A stretch of 64,000 nucleotides of DNA from Schlegelella_A sp038318385 (GTDB taxonomy: Bacteria > Pseudomonadota > Gammaproteobacteria > Burkholderiales > Burkholderiaceae_C), in the NCBI GenBank assembly GCA_038318385.1, contig JBBQCD010000011.1:1-64000 (forward strand), written 5' to 3'. Numbering within the stretch: position 1 is the first letter of the stretch; the number at the start of each line of letters is the position of its first letter. Under the pieces are notes generated by a model. It saw only the letters and a program-made list of their open reading frames with translations. It ran no database searches and was not told the origin of the DNA. The translations under genes and the position numbers were made by a program. Below, one piece after another: positions 42,254-50,365 of the stretch.

Positions 42254-43431
42254 GCGGTCCCCGCCGCGCCGGCGCCGTCGAGGCCCGGTCCCAGCCCCAG
42301 TCCGAGTTCCTGCAGGTGGCCGATCGCGGGGCCGTCGAAGCCCCACGCCGCCAGCGCTTCGCGGCCGCCTGCGCCGCGCTCCGGCGGGGCGCCTCGAGTC
42401 GCGCCGGGGGTGCGCGCGAAGCGCGGGGCCACGGCCGGCTGGTCGATGTCGCCGATGCGCTGGTAGGCGTTGCGCGCCAGCGCGTGCGGCTCGGCACGGG
42501 CCTCGGAGAACGTCAGCACCGGCGCGAAGCAGGCGTCCGCACCCTCGAAGACGCGGCACCATTCGTCGCGCGTCTTGGCGGCGAAGGCTTCGGCGAAGGC
42601 CGCACGCAATTCGGGCCAGCGCCTGCGCTCGTGCTGCGCCGGCAGATCGGCGTCGCCGAGGTCGAGGCGCTGCAGCAGCTCGCGGTAGAACTTGGGCTCG
42701 ATCGCGCCGATGGCGACGAACTTGCCGTCGCGGGTCGGGTAGGTGTCGTACCAGGGCGCTCCGCTGTCGAGGATGTTCTGGCCGCGCTCCTCGGTCCAGC
42801 TTCCGTTGGCCAGCAGGCCCGCGAACATCGTCGACAGCAGCGCGGCGCCGTCGACCATCGCGGTGTCGACCACCTGCCCGCGACCGGAGGCGCGTGCCTC
42901 GATGACGGCGCAGGCGATGCCGAAGGCGAGCATCATGCCGCCGCCCCCGAAGTCGCCGACGAGATTGAGCGGCGGCACCGGCGCCTGCCCGGCCCGGCCG
43001 ATGGCGTGCAGTGCGCCGGTCAGGGCGATGTAGTTGATGTCGTGGCCGGCGCGGTCCGCCAGCGGGCCGTCCTGACCCCAGCCGGTCATGCGCCCATAGA
43101 CCAGGCGCGGGTTGCGTTGGAGCAGCACGTCGGGTCCGAGTCCCAGGCGCTCCATCACGCCGGGCCGGAAACCCTCGACGACGACGTCGGCCCGGTCGGC
43201 GAGCAGACGCGCGGCCTCTACGCAGGGCGCCGACTTCAGGTCGAGCGTCACCGAGCGTCGACCCCGCAGCATCACGTCGCTGCGGCGCTCGCGCCGAAGA
43301 CCCAGCTCCGGGTCCTCGGGGCGATCGACCAGCAGCACGTCGGCGCCCATGTCGGCGAGCATCATCGCGCCGAAAGGCGCGGGGCCGATGGCTTCGAACT
43401 CGAGGACGCGCAGGCCGGTCAGGGGTCCCAT
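42250..43431 (-). CDS. Alpha-methylacyl-CoA racemase (CaiB/BaiF family)
   Basis: 393 residues. Family III CoA-transferase fold. It lines up with mycobacterial MCR: His130 in AGHDINYIALTG, Asp160 in LVGDFGGGG and Glu245 in GAIEPKFY keep the 30- and 85-residue spacings of that enzyme's H126, D156 and E241, so racemase is preferred over CoA-transferase. It would interchange R and S 2-methylacyl-CoA. It starts 7 bp after icmF, which also handles methyl-branched acyl-CoA. A Gly-rich C-terminal tail follows. Confidence 0.88.
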   Translation of the reverse strand: MGPLTGLRVLEFEAIGPAPFGAMMLADMGADVLLVDRPEDPELGLRRERRSDVMLRGRRSVTLDLKSAPCVEAARLLADRADVVVEGFRPGVMERLGLGPDVLLQRNPRLVYGRMTGWGQDGPLADRAGHDINYIALTGALHAIGRAGQAPVPPLNLVGDFGGGGMMLAFGIACAVIEARASGRGQVVDTAMVDGAALLSTMFAGLLANGSWTEERGQNILDSGAPWYDTYPTRDGKFVAIGAIEPKFYRELLQRLDLGDADLPAQHERRRWPELRAAFAEAFAAKTRDEWCRVFEGADACFAPVLTFSEARAEPHALARNAYQRIGDIDQPAVAPRFARTPGATRGAPPERGAGGREALAAWGFDGPAIGHLQELGLGLGPGLDGAGAAGTA

Positions 43432-43438
43432 TCGGCTC

Positions 43439-46400
43439 CTACATGCTGCGCCGGTACTGCCCGCCGACCTCGAACAGCGCGCTCGTGATCTGGCCGAGCG
43501 AGCAGCAACGCACCGCGTCGATCAGGACCTCGAAGACGTTGCGGTTCTCGATCACCGCGGCCTGCAGGCGCCGCAGCATCGCCGGCGATTCGGAGGCGTG
43601 GCGGGCGTGGAAATCGGCGAGACGATCGAGCTGCGAGACTTTCTCGGCCTCGGTTGAGCGCGCCAGCTCGAGGGCCTGCGGCGCCGGGTCGGCCTGCGGG
43701 TTGCGGAAGGTGTTGACGCCGACGATGGGGTACTCGCCGGTGTGCTTGCGCATCTCGTAGTGCATCGACTCTTCCTGGATCTGGCCCCGCTGGAAGCCGG
43801 TCTCCATCGCGCCGAGCACGCCGCCGCGCTCGGCGATGCGCTCGAACTCCTTCAGCACCGCTTCCTCGACGAGCTCCGTCAGTTCGTCGATGATGAAGGC
43901 GCCCTGGTTCGGGTTCTCGTTCTTCGCCAGGCCCCACTCGCGGTTGATGATCAGCTGGATCGCCATCGCCCGGCGCACGCTCTCCTCGGTAGGCGTGGTG
44001 ATCGCTTCGTCGTAGGCGTTGGTGTGCAGCGAATTGCAGTTGTCGTAGATCGCGATCAGCGCCTGCAGCGTCGTGCGGATGTCGTTGAACTGGATCTCCT
44101 GCGCATGCAGGCTGCGGCCCGAGGTCTGGACGTGGTACTTCAGCTTCTGGCTGCGCTCGTTGGCGCCGTAGCGGTCGCGCATGGCCACGGCCCAGATGCG
44201 CCGCGCGACGCGCCCGAGCACCGTGTACTCCGGGTCCATGCCATTGCTGAAGAAGAACGACAGGTTCGGCGCGAAATCGTCTACATGCATCCCGCGCGTG
44301 AGGTAGGCCTCGACGAAGGTGAAGCCGTTCGACAGCGTGAAGGCGAGCTGCGACAGCGGGTTCGCGCCGGCCTCGGCGATGTGGTAGCCCGAGATCGAGA
44401 CCGAGTAGAAGTTGCGCACGCGGTGGTGGACGAAATACTCGGCGATGTCGCCCATCACCTTCAGCGAGAACTCGGTCGAGAAGATGCAGGTGTTCTGGCC
44501 CTGGTCTTCCTTGAGGATGTCGGCCTGGACCGTGCCGCGGACGTTCTCGAGCACCCAGGCGCGGATCTTCTGCGCCTCGCCGGCGGTCGGCGCGCGGCCG
44601 TTGTCGGACCTGAAGCGCTCCAGGTTCTGGTCGATCGCGGTGTTCAGGAACATCGCCAGGATGGTCGGCGCGGGGCCGTTGATCGTCATGGACACGGAAG
44701 TCGCCGGGTCCGTGAGGTCGAAGCCGCCGTACAGCACCTTCATGTCGTCGAGCGTGGCGATCGAGACGCCGGAGTTGCCGACCTTGCCGTAGATGTCGGG
44801 CTGACGGTCGGGATCGTGGCCGTAGAGCGTCACCGAGTCGAAGGCGGTCGACAGCCGCTTGGCCGGCATGCCCGCCGACAGAAGCTTGAAGCGGGTGTTG
44901 GTCCGAAAGGCGTCACCCTCGCCCGCGAACATGCGGGTCGGATCCTCGCCTTCCCGCTTGAACGCGAAGGTGCCGGCGGTGTACGGGAAGCTCCCGGGCA
45001 CGTTGTCGAGCATCAGCCACTTCAGGATCTCGCCGGCATCCTCGTAGCCGGGCAGCGCGACCTTGCGAATCTTGCTGCCGGACAGCGTGGTGTGGGTCAG
45101 GGCGGTGCGCAACTCCTTGCCGCGTATGCGCACGACGTATTCGTCCCCCGAGTAGGCACGCTGCATCTCCGGCCACATGCCCAGCAGCTGCTTGGCGTCG
45201 GCATCGAGCAGGGCCTCGCGCTGCGCGGCGAGGTCGTCGGCCGCCTCTGCGGCGCGCGCCTTGTCGGGTTTGTCGACCTTGAGCATCGTCGCCGCCGCAC
45301 GCAGCTGCTGGACCTCGCGGGCGGTGCGCGCCTGGGTGCGGGCGCGCAGCTTGTAGCCGCGCACGGTGTCGGCGATGTCCGCGAGGTAGCGCGCGCGCCC
45401 GCCCGGGACGATCGCGACCTGGTGCGTGCTGTGCCGCGTCTGCACGTCCGGCAACGAACCTGCGACGACCGCCAGGCCGAGTCCGCCGAGGCGCGGCAGC
45501 AGTGCCTGGTACAGCGCGGTCACGCCATCGTCGTTGAAGCGGCTGGCCATCGTGCCGAAGACCGGCATCTCCTCGGGGCTCGTCTTCCAGGCTTCCCGGT
45601 TCCGCTGCACCTGCTTGGCGACGTCGCGCAACGCATCGGCCGCGCCCTTGCGGTCGAACTTGTTGATGGCGATGAACTCGGCGAAGTCGAGCATGTCGAT
45701 CTTCTCGAGCTGGCTGGCGGCGCCGAACTCGGGGGTCATCACGTACATCGGCACGTCGACGAGTGGAACGATCGCGGCGTCGCCCTGGCCGATGCCGGAG
45801 GTCTCGACGACGATGAGGTCGAAGCCTGTGCACTTGCAGGCGGCGAGCACGTCCGGCAGCGCCTGGCTGACCTCGCTGCCGAAGTCGCGCGTCGCCAGCG
45901 AGCGCATGAAGACGCGGCTGCCGGCGTCGGCGACGCCGTCCGCGCCGGCCGGTTTGGGCCACGGGCCGATCGCGTTCATGCGGATGCGGTCGCCGAGGAG
46001 CGCGCCGCCGCTCTTGCGGCGGCTGGGGTCGATCGAGATCACCGCGATCCGCAGGCGGTCGCCCTGGTCCAGGCGCAGGCGCCGGATCAGTTCGTCGGTG
46101 AGGCTCGACTTGCCGGCCCCGCCGGTGCCGGTGATGCCGAGCACCGGCGTCTTGCGCTGCGCGGCGGCGGCGTGCAGCTCGGCCTTGAAGGCGGGGTCGA
46201 CGGCGCCGTTCTCCAGCGCCGTGATCAGCCGGGCGAGGTCGCGCCAGCGGCGCTCGATGGTCTCCGGTGTGTTTGCGGCCGGGTCGTCGTCGGCGTCGCC
46301 GGCGATCGCGGCCAGGCGGATCGGCGCGTAGCGCGACAGGTCGTGGTCGCAGCGCATCACCATCTCGCCGATCATCCCGGCCAGGCCCATGCGCTGGCCG

Positions 46401-46798
46401 TCCTCGGGGCTGTAGATGCGGCTGACACCGTAGTCCTGCAGCTCGCCGATCTCAGCGGGAACGATCACGCCGCCGCCCCCGCCGAACACCTGGATGTGCT
46501 CGCCGCCGCGGAGCCTGAGCATGTCGACCATGTACTTGAAGTACTCGACGTGGCCGCCCTGGTAGGAACTGATGGCGATGCCCTGCGCGTCCTCCTGCAG
46601 CGCGGCGGTGACGACCTCGTCGACGGAACGGTTGTGACCGAGGTGGATGACCTCGGTGCCCATGCCCTGGAGGATGCGCCGCATGATGTTGATGGCGGCG
46701 TCGTGGCCGTCGAACAGCGATGCGGCGGTGACGAAGCGCACCTTGTTCGTCGGCCGGTAATCGGCCAGGGCCTTGTATTCGGCGGACAGGTCGGTCAT
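43439..46798 (-). CDS. icmF: Fused isobutyryl-CoA mutase IcmF
   Basis: 1119 residues in IcmF order: B12-binding domain (about 18-150, FDGHDAAINIMRRILQGMGT), MeaB-type GTPase chaperone (about 185-480, Walker A GTGGAGKSS, then ISIDPSRRKSGGALLGDRIR), and mutase TIM barrel (about 560-1100). It interconverts isobutyryl- and n-butyryl-CoA with adenosylcobalamin; relatives also use pivalyl/isovaleryl-CoA. In the substrate region it reads YTAGTFAFKR with Phe611, the IcmF type, not the Tyr of methylmalonyl-CoA mutase. GGAGA precedes ATG. It follows ppk2 by 25 bp and precedes the racemase by 7. Confidence 0.95.
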   Translation of the reverse strand: MTDLSAEYKALADYRPTNKVRFVTAASLFDGHDAAINIMRRILQGMGTEVIHLGHNRSVDEVVTAALQEDAQGIAISSYQGGHVEYFKYMVDMLRLRGGEHIQVFGGGGGVIVPAEIGELQDYGVSRIYSPEDGQRMGLAGMIGEMVMRCDHDLSRYAPIRLAAIAGDADDDPAANTPETIERRWRDLARLITALENGAVDPAFKAELHAAAAQRKTPVLGITGTGGAGKSSLTDELIRRLRLDQGDRLRIAVISIDPSRRKSGGALLGDRIRMNAIGPWPKPAGADGVADAGSRVFMRSLATRDFGSEVSQALPDVLAACKCTGFDLIVVETSGIGQGDAAIVPLVDVPMYVMTPEFGAASQLEKIDMLDFAEFIAINKFDRKGAADALRDVAKQVQRNREAWKTSPEEMPVFGTMASRFNDDGVTALYQALLPRLGGLGLAVVAGSLPDVQTRHSTHQVAIVPGGRARYLADIADTVRGYKLRARTQARTAREVQQLRAAATMLKVDKPDKARAAEAADDLAAQREALLDADAKQLLGMWPEMQRAYSGDEYVVRIRGKELRTALTHTTLSGSKIRKVALPGYEDAGEILKWLMLDNVPGSFPYTAGTFAFKREGEDPTRMFAGEGDAFRTNTRFKLLSAGMPAKRLSTAFDSVTLYGHDPDRQPDIYGKVGNSGVSIATLDDMKVLYGGFDLTDPATSVSMTINGPAPTILAMFLNTAIDQNLERFRSDNGRAPTAGEAQKIRAWVLENVRGTVQADILKEDQGQNTCIFSTEFSLKVMGDIAEYFVHHRVRNFYSVSISGYHIAEAGANPLSQLAFTLSNGFTFVEAYLTRGMHVDDFAPNLSFFFSNGMDPEYTVLGRVARRIWAVAMRDRYGANERSQKLKYHVQTSGRSLHAQEIQFNDIRTTLQALIAIYDNCNSLHTNAYDEAITTPTEESVRRAMAIQLIINREWGLAKNENPNQGAFIIDELTELVEEAVLKEFERIAERGGVLGAMETGFQRGQIQEESMHYEMRKHTGEYPIVGVNTFRNPQADPAPQALELARSTEAEKVSQLDRLADFHARHASESPAMLRRLQAAVIENRNVFEVLIDAVRCCSLGQITSALFEVGGQYRRSM

Positions 46799-46823
46799 GG
46801 TCGTCTCCGCGGTCGCGGCACTT

Positions 46824-47699
46824 CTATTCGACGCGCAGGCCGTCGAGCGACGGATCGCCCGGCGGGAAGCGCAGATCCAGACCCTGCAGGGTCTTCTTCA
46901 TCACCGTGGCGACCATCAGGTTGCGGTGGGTCTTCGAATCGGCCGGCACCAGGGTCCACGGCGCCCAGGTGGTGCCGGTGGCGGCCACCGCGTCACCGTA
47001 GGCCTTCTGGTATGCGTCCCAGTGCTTGCGCACTGCGAGGTCGCCGGCGGCAAACTTCCAGTGCTTGTTCGGATCGTCGATCCGCTCCTGCAGCCGCTGG
47101 CGCTGTTCGTCCTTGGAGATCATCAACAGGAACTTGACGATCACCGTGCCGTTCTCGGCCAGCAGGCGCTCGAAGGCATTGATCTGGGCATAGCGCCGGC
47201 GCGTCTCCTCGGCCTTGATCAGGCCGTTGACGACCGGGACCAGCACGTCCTCGTACTGGCTGCGATTGAACAGGACGATCTCGCCGGAACCGGGAACGCT
47301 GCGGTGGATGCGCCAGAGGTAATCGTGCGCGCGCTCCTCCTCGGAGGGCGCTTTCCAGCCGATGGTGCGCACGCCGAGCGCGCTCATCTGGCCGAAGACG
47401 CCGCGGATGGTTCCATCCTTGCCGCTGGTGTCGGTCCCTTGCAGGATCACCAGCAGCTTGTAGCGGCGATCGGCGTAGAACAGTTCCTGCAGCCCGTCGA
47501 GTTCCGCGGCGAGGGCGTCGACCGCGAGCTTGTCGTCGGCCTTGTCACCGCTGGAGAAAGGCTTGGCGCTCGGATCGTAACGCGACAGGTCGAATGCTCG
47601 GGATCCGGACCGGTTCGACGCTGCGACGGACGTCGCGCCGCTCGGCAGCGCCGCGCTGTATTGATAGTCCTCGAGGCTGGGGCGTTTGGATTTTGCCAA
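46824..47699 (-). CDS. ppk2: Polyphosphate kinase 2
   Basis: 291 residues from TTG 47699 with GGAGAG upstream. PPK2 transfers phosphate between polyphosphate and nucleotides. Walker A GTDTSGKDGT is at residues 88-97; the lid and Walker B parts are seen in HRSVPGSGEIVLFNRSQYED and the end in WAPWTLVPADSKTHRNLMVA. Length and the single domain suggest the one-domain class that phosphorylates ADP, GDP or AMP; which one is unclear. First gene of the operon with icmF. Confidence 0.93.
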   Translation of the reverse strand: MAKSKRPSLEDYQYSAALPSGATSVAASNRSGSRAFDLSRYDPSAKPFSSGDKADDKLAVDALAAELDGLQELFYADRRYKLLVILQGTDTSGKDGTIRGVFGQMSALGVRTIGWKAPSEEERAHDYLWRIHRSVPGSGEIVLFNRSQYEDVLVPVVNGLIKAEETRRRYAQINAFERLLAENGTVIVKFLLMISKDEQRQRLQERIDDPNKHWKFAAGDLAVRKHWDAYQKAYGDAVAATGTTWAPWTLVPADSKTHRNLMVATVMKKTLQGLDLRFPPGDPSLDGLRVE

Positions 47700-47715
47700 G
47701 TGCTCTCCGCGGGGT

Positions 47716-47735
47716 GATTGACGCGTGCGTCAATC
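47716..47735. promoter_or_regulatory. 20-bp inverted repeat upstream of ppk2-icmF
   Basis: GATTGACGC and GCGTCAATC are perfect complements around GT, 17 bases before the ppk2 start codon. On the minus strand a TACACT (47745-47740) just upstream could be its -10, so the palindrome would cover the transcription start, as expected of a repressor operator. It also lies in the region shared with the divergent DUF4864 gene. Confidence 0.65.
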
Positions 47736-47936
47736 TCGAAGTGTACGAGCACGGTCTCGTCATGATGGCCATCGGCGATCGTGCGGCACTTTCGTTTTAT
47801 CACCCCTTCACCGCATCGGGCGATGACGGCTCGGCCGGGGTTTCGGGCGTGTTCTTGGGGCGCAGGATGGACAGGCGCCGCGATACCGACTCGCCCGCTT
47901 TGCAGCATGATGGCGCCTGGGCAAGGGGAGATCGAT

Positions 47937-48362
47937 TTGAACCGTCTTTGGCTGACGCTGCTGCTTCTGTTCGCCATGGGTGCCGCCGTCCAGGCCGCGC
48001 CCACCGTGCCTGCGGCCGACGCTCGCGAGGTGCGCGCGGTGGTGCAGGCTCAGCTCGACGCATTCGCCGCCGACGACGCCGCGCGGGCCTTCTCCTATGC
48101 GGGTCCCGCGATCCGCACGATGTTCGGGACGCCCGACCGTTTTCTCGCGATGGTCCGCGCCAGTTATCCCGTCGTCTACCGTCCGGCGTCGGTCGCCTTC
48201 TTGATTCCCGAAGTCGCCGGCGACGAGGTCATCCAGGGCGTGCACTTCGGCGATGCGAGCGGTCGCGTGTGGCTCGCGATCTATCGCCTGCAGCGCCTGG
48301 AGCGCGTCGGTTGGCGCATCAACGGTTGCCAGCTCGTCGAAAGCGGCGCGAAGACGACCTGA
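47937..48362 (+). CDS. DUF4864 secreted protein
   Basis: 141 residues from TTG 47937, chosen because AGGGGAG ends six bases upstream and the protein then begins with a proper signal peptide, MNRLWLTLLLLFAMGAAVQA. The mature part has VVQAQLDAFAADDAARAFSY and IRTMFGTPDRFLAMVRASYP, the DUF4864 pattern (an NTF2-like small domain). In-frame ATGs further upstream would bury the signal peptide. Function unknown. Confidence 0.8.
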   Translation: MNRLWLTLLLLFAMGAAVQAAPTVPAADAREVRAVVQAQLDAFAADDAARAFSYAGPAIRTMFGTPDRFLAMVRASYPVVYRPASVAFLIPEVAGDEVIQGVHFGDASGRVWLAIYRLQRLERVGWRINGCQLVESGAKTT

Positions 48363-48459
48363 TCGCGGTATCCGACGTCGTCTGCGCGCAGGCGCCGCCC
48401 GCGCTGCGGACTGGCGCCCGTCTAGTAAGCTCGGGCAGCCGATGGCGCCGCCGGCCTCG

Positions 48460-48478
48460 CCCCGCATCGGGCGGGGCG
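48460..48478 (+). promoter_or_regulatory. Hairpin next to the ribosome site of the Rieske gene
   Basis: GCCCCGC and GCGGGGC are perfect 7-bp complements with a 5-base loop, ending two bases before AAGGGAG. It could modulate access of ribosomes. No attenuator partner is evident. Confidence 0.35.
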
Positions 48479-48495
48479 TGAAGGGAGACGAGAAG

Positions 48496-49542
48496 ATGTT
48501 CCTCAAGGATTGCTGGTACATGGCCGCCTGGGCCAGCGAACTCGACCAGGGCAAGCTGATCGGACGCACCCTGCTCGAGCAGCCGGTGCTGCTGTATCGC
48601 GGGGAAAGCGGCGTTGCGGTCGCGCTCGACAACCGCTGTTGCCACCGCGGCGCGTTGCTGTCGAACGGGCGTCGGGAGGGCGATTGCGTGCGCTGCCTCT
48701 ATCACGGGCTCAAGTTCGATGCGGGCGGGCGCTGCGTGCAGATCCCGGGGCAGGACGTGATTCCGGCCAAGCTCGGGGTGCGCAGCTACCCCGTCGTCGA
48801 GCGCCAGGGGCTGATCTGGTTCTGGCCGGGCGACCCCGCCAGGGCCGACCCCGCGACGATCCTCGACTTCCCGTACCTCGACGATCCGGCATGGAAGGGC
48901 GTGCCCGACTACATGCACTACCAGGCCAACTGGCTGCTGATCGTCGACAACCTCAGCGACTTCGCGCACCTCGCCTTCGTGCACACGAAGACGTTGGGTG
49001 GCTCCGAGGAGTACGCGTTCGTGACCAAGCCGGTCGCGGTCGAACGTCTGCCGCGGGGCTTTCGGGTCGAGCGCTGGCACATGAACGCCGAGCCGCCGCC
49101 GTTCCATCGCAAGGTGATCCCGAATCCGCAGGACAAGGTCGACCGGCGCAACATCGGTCATATGGAGATCCCCGGGATCTTCATGCTCGAATCGCTGTTC
49201 GCGCCCGCCGGCAACGGGGCCGACAAGGGCAACTTCGCGGGCGCACGGGAATACCGCAACTGCCAGTTCATGACACCCGAGACCCGGCGTTCCACGCATT
49301 TCTTCTGGAACTACCTCAACAATTTCGAAGGCGACGAGAGCTGGATCTCGGAGTCGCTGCACCAGAGCCTCATCGAGGGATTTCTCGAGGACAAGAGCAT
49401 CATCGAAGGGCAGCAACTGGTGCTCGACGCCGATCCGGAGTTCCGGATGATGGCAGTGGCCGCCGATGCGCCGCTGGCGCACTTCCGGCGCACGCTCGCC
49501 CGCATGATCAACGACGAAGCCGGGCAGCGCCAGGCGGCGTGA
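48496..49542 (+). CDS. Rieske oxygenase, vanillate O-demethylase type
   Basis: 348 residues from ATG 48496, behind AAGGGAGACG. The N-terminal Rieske [2Fe-2S] domain has Cys48-x-His50 and Cys67-x2-His70. The catalytic domain has Asn152, Asp155, His158 and His163 in VDNLSDFAHLAFVH, giving the bridging Asp and two iron-binding His; a third acidic ligand is probably in FLEDKSIIEGQQ. The layout is that of VanA/aromatic O-demethylases. The reductase partner (VanB type) is not in the window. Substrate unknown. Confidence 0.92.
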   Translation: MFLKDCWYMAAWASELDQGKLIGRTLLEQPVLLYRGESGVAVALDNRCCHRGALLSNGRREGDCVRCLYHGLKFDAGGRCVQIPGQDVIPAKLGVRSYPVVERQGLIWFWPGDPARADPATILDFPYLDDPAWKGVPDYMHYQANWLLIVDNLSDFAHLAFVHTKTLGGSEEYAFVTKPVAVERLPRGFRVERWHMNAEPPPFHRKVIPNPQDKVDRRNIGHMEIPGIFMLESLFAPAGNGADKGNFAGAREYRNCQFMTPETRRSTHFFWNYLNNFEGDESWISESLHQSLIEGFLEDKSIIEGQQLVLDADPEFRMMAVAADAPLAHFRRTLARMINDEAGQRQAA

Positions 49543-49586
49543 CGGCACGCCTAGGTGACGACGATCGACGAGGTGTGGCGCACGGC

Positions 49587-50354
49587 ATGAGTTTTCTGGC
49601 CATCGACATCGGCAACACGCGGCTCAAGTGGGCGCAGTACGCGTCGCCCCTGCCGGGCGCCAGGCTGCTCAACCACGGCGCCGTCTTCCTCGAGACCATC
49701 GACCAGCTGGCCGAGAACGAATGGAAGAACCTGGCGCCGCCGACGAGCATGCTCGGGTGCGTCGTCGCTGGCGAGGGCGTGCGGCGCCGCACCGAAGAGC
49801 AGCTCGAACTCTGGGACCTGGCGCCGAGCTGGGTCGTTTCCTCGGCGCACGCCTGCGGTGTCAGCAACGGCTACGAGCATCCGAACCGTCTCGGGGTGGA
49901 CCGCTGGGTCGCCCTGGTCGGCGCCTGGAACCGCGTGGTCGCGCACGGCGGGCCACGGCCGGTGCTGGTCGTCATGGTCGGCACGGCGGTGACGGTGGAC
50001 AGCCTCGACCACACCGGACGCTTCATCGGCGGACTGATCCTCCCGGGCTTCGGCCTGATGCTGCGTGCGCTCGAGATGGGAACCGCCGGACTGAAGGCGC
50101 CGACCGGCGAAGTGGTCGACTTCCCGACCAACACCAGCGACGCGTTGATGAGCGGCGGCGCCGAAGCCATCGCCGGGGCGATCGAACGCATGCACCGCAA
50201 GCTTCAGGCGCACACCGGGCAGTCGCCGGTGCTCTTGATGACGGGTGGCGCGGCGGTGAAGCTCGCACCGATCACCGACCTCGCGTTCGAAACGGTCGAC
50301 ACGCTGATCTTCGACGGCCTCTTGCAACTGCAGTCACGCCGCCTCGCGCTGTAG
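49587..50354 (+). CDS. coaX: Type III pantothenate kinase
   Basis: 255 residues from ATG 49587. First step of coenzyme A synthesis, insensitive to CoA feedback. DIGNT at residues 7-11 is the phosphate-binding motif, GVDRWVALVGAW and VGTAVTVD follow, and GGLILPGFGLMLRALEMGTA is the substrate region. In many relatives a birA gene precedes coaX; here a Rieske oxygenase does. Convergent with hslU, 11 bp apart. Confidence 0.93.
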   Translation: MSFLAIDIGNTRLKWAQYASPLPGARLLNHGAVFLETIDQLAENEWKNLAPPTSMLGCVVAGEGVRRRTEEQLELWDLAPSWVVSSAHACGVSNGYEHPNRLGVDRWVALVGAWNRVVAHGGPRPVLVVMVGTAVTVDSLDHTGRFIGGLILPGFGLMLRALEMGTAGLKAPTGEVVDFPTNTSDALMSGGAEAIAGAIERMHRKLQAHTGQSPVLLMTGGAAVKLAPITDLAFETVDTLIFDGLLQLQSRRLAL

Positions 50355-50365
50355 CCGTCGCCCGT

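Noticed and set aside
42250..43431. Formyl-CoA or carnitine CoA-transferase
   Set aside because: His130, Asp160 and Glu245 match the racemase triad of mycobacterial MCR in identity and spacing.
43439..46798. Methylmalonyl-CoA mutase
   Set aside because: Domain order with the GTPase in the middle and Phe611 in place of the substrate-binding Tyr fit IcmF.
43742..47137. Plus-strand open frame of 1131 codons opposite icmF
   Set aside because: Antisense shadow of a GC-rich gene: the icmF frame has full domain motifs, the antisense frame has Arg/His/Asp-rich low-information sequence and no ribosome site.
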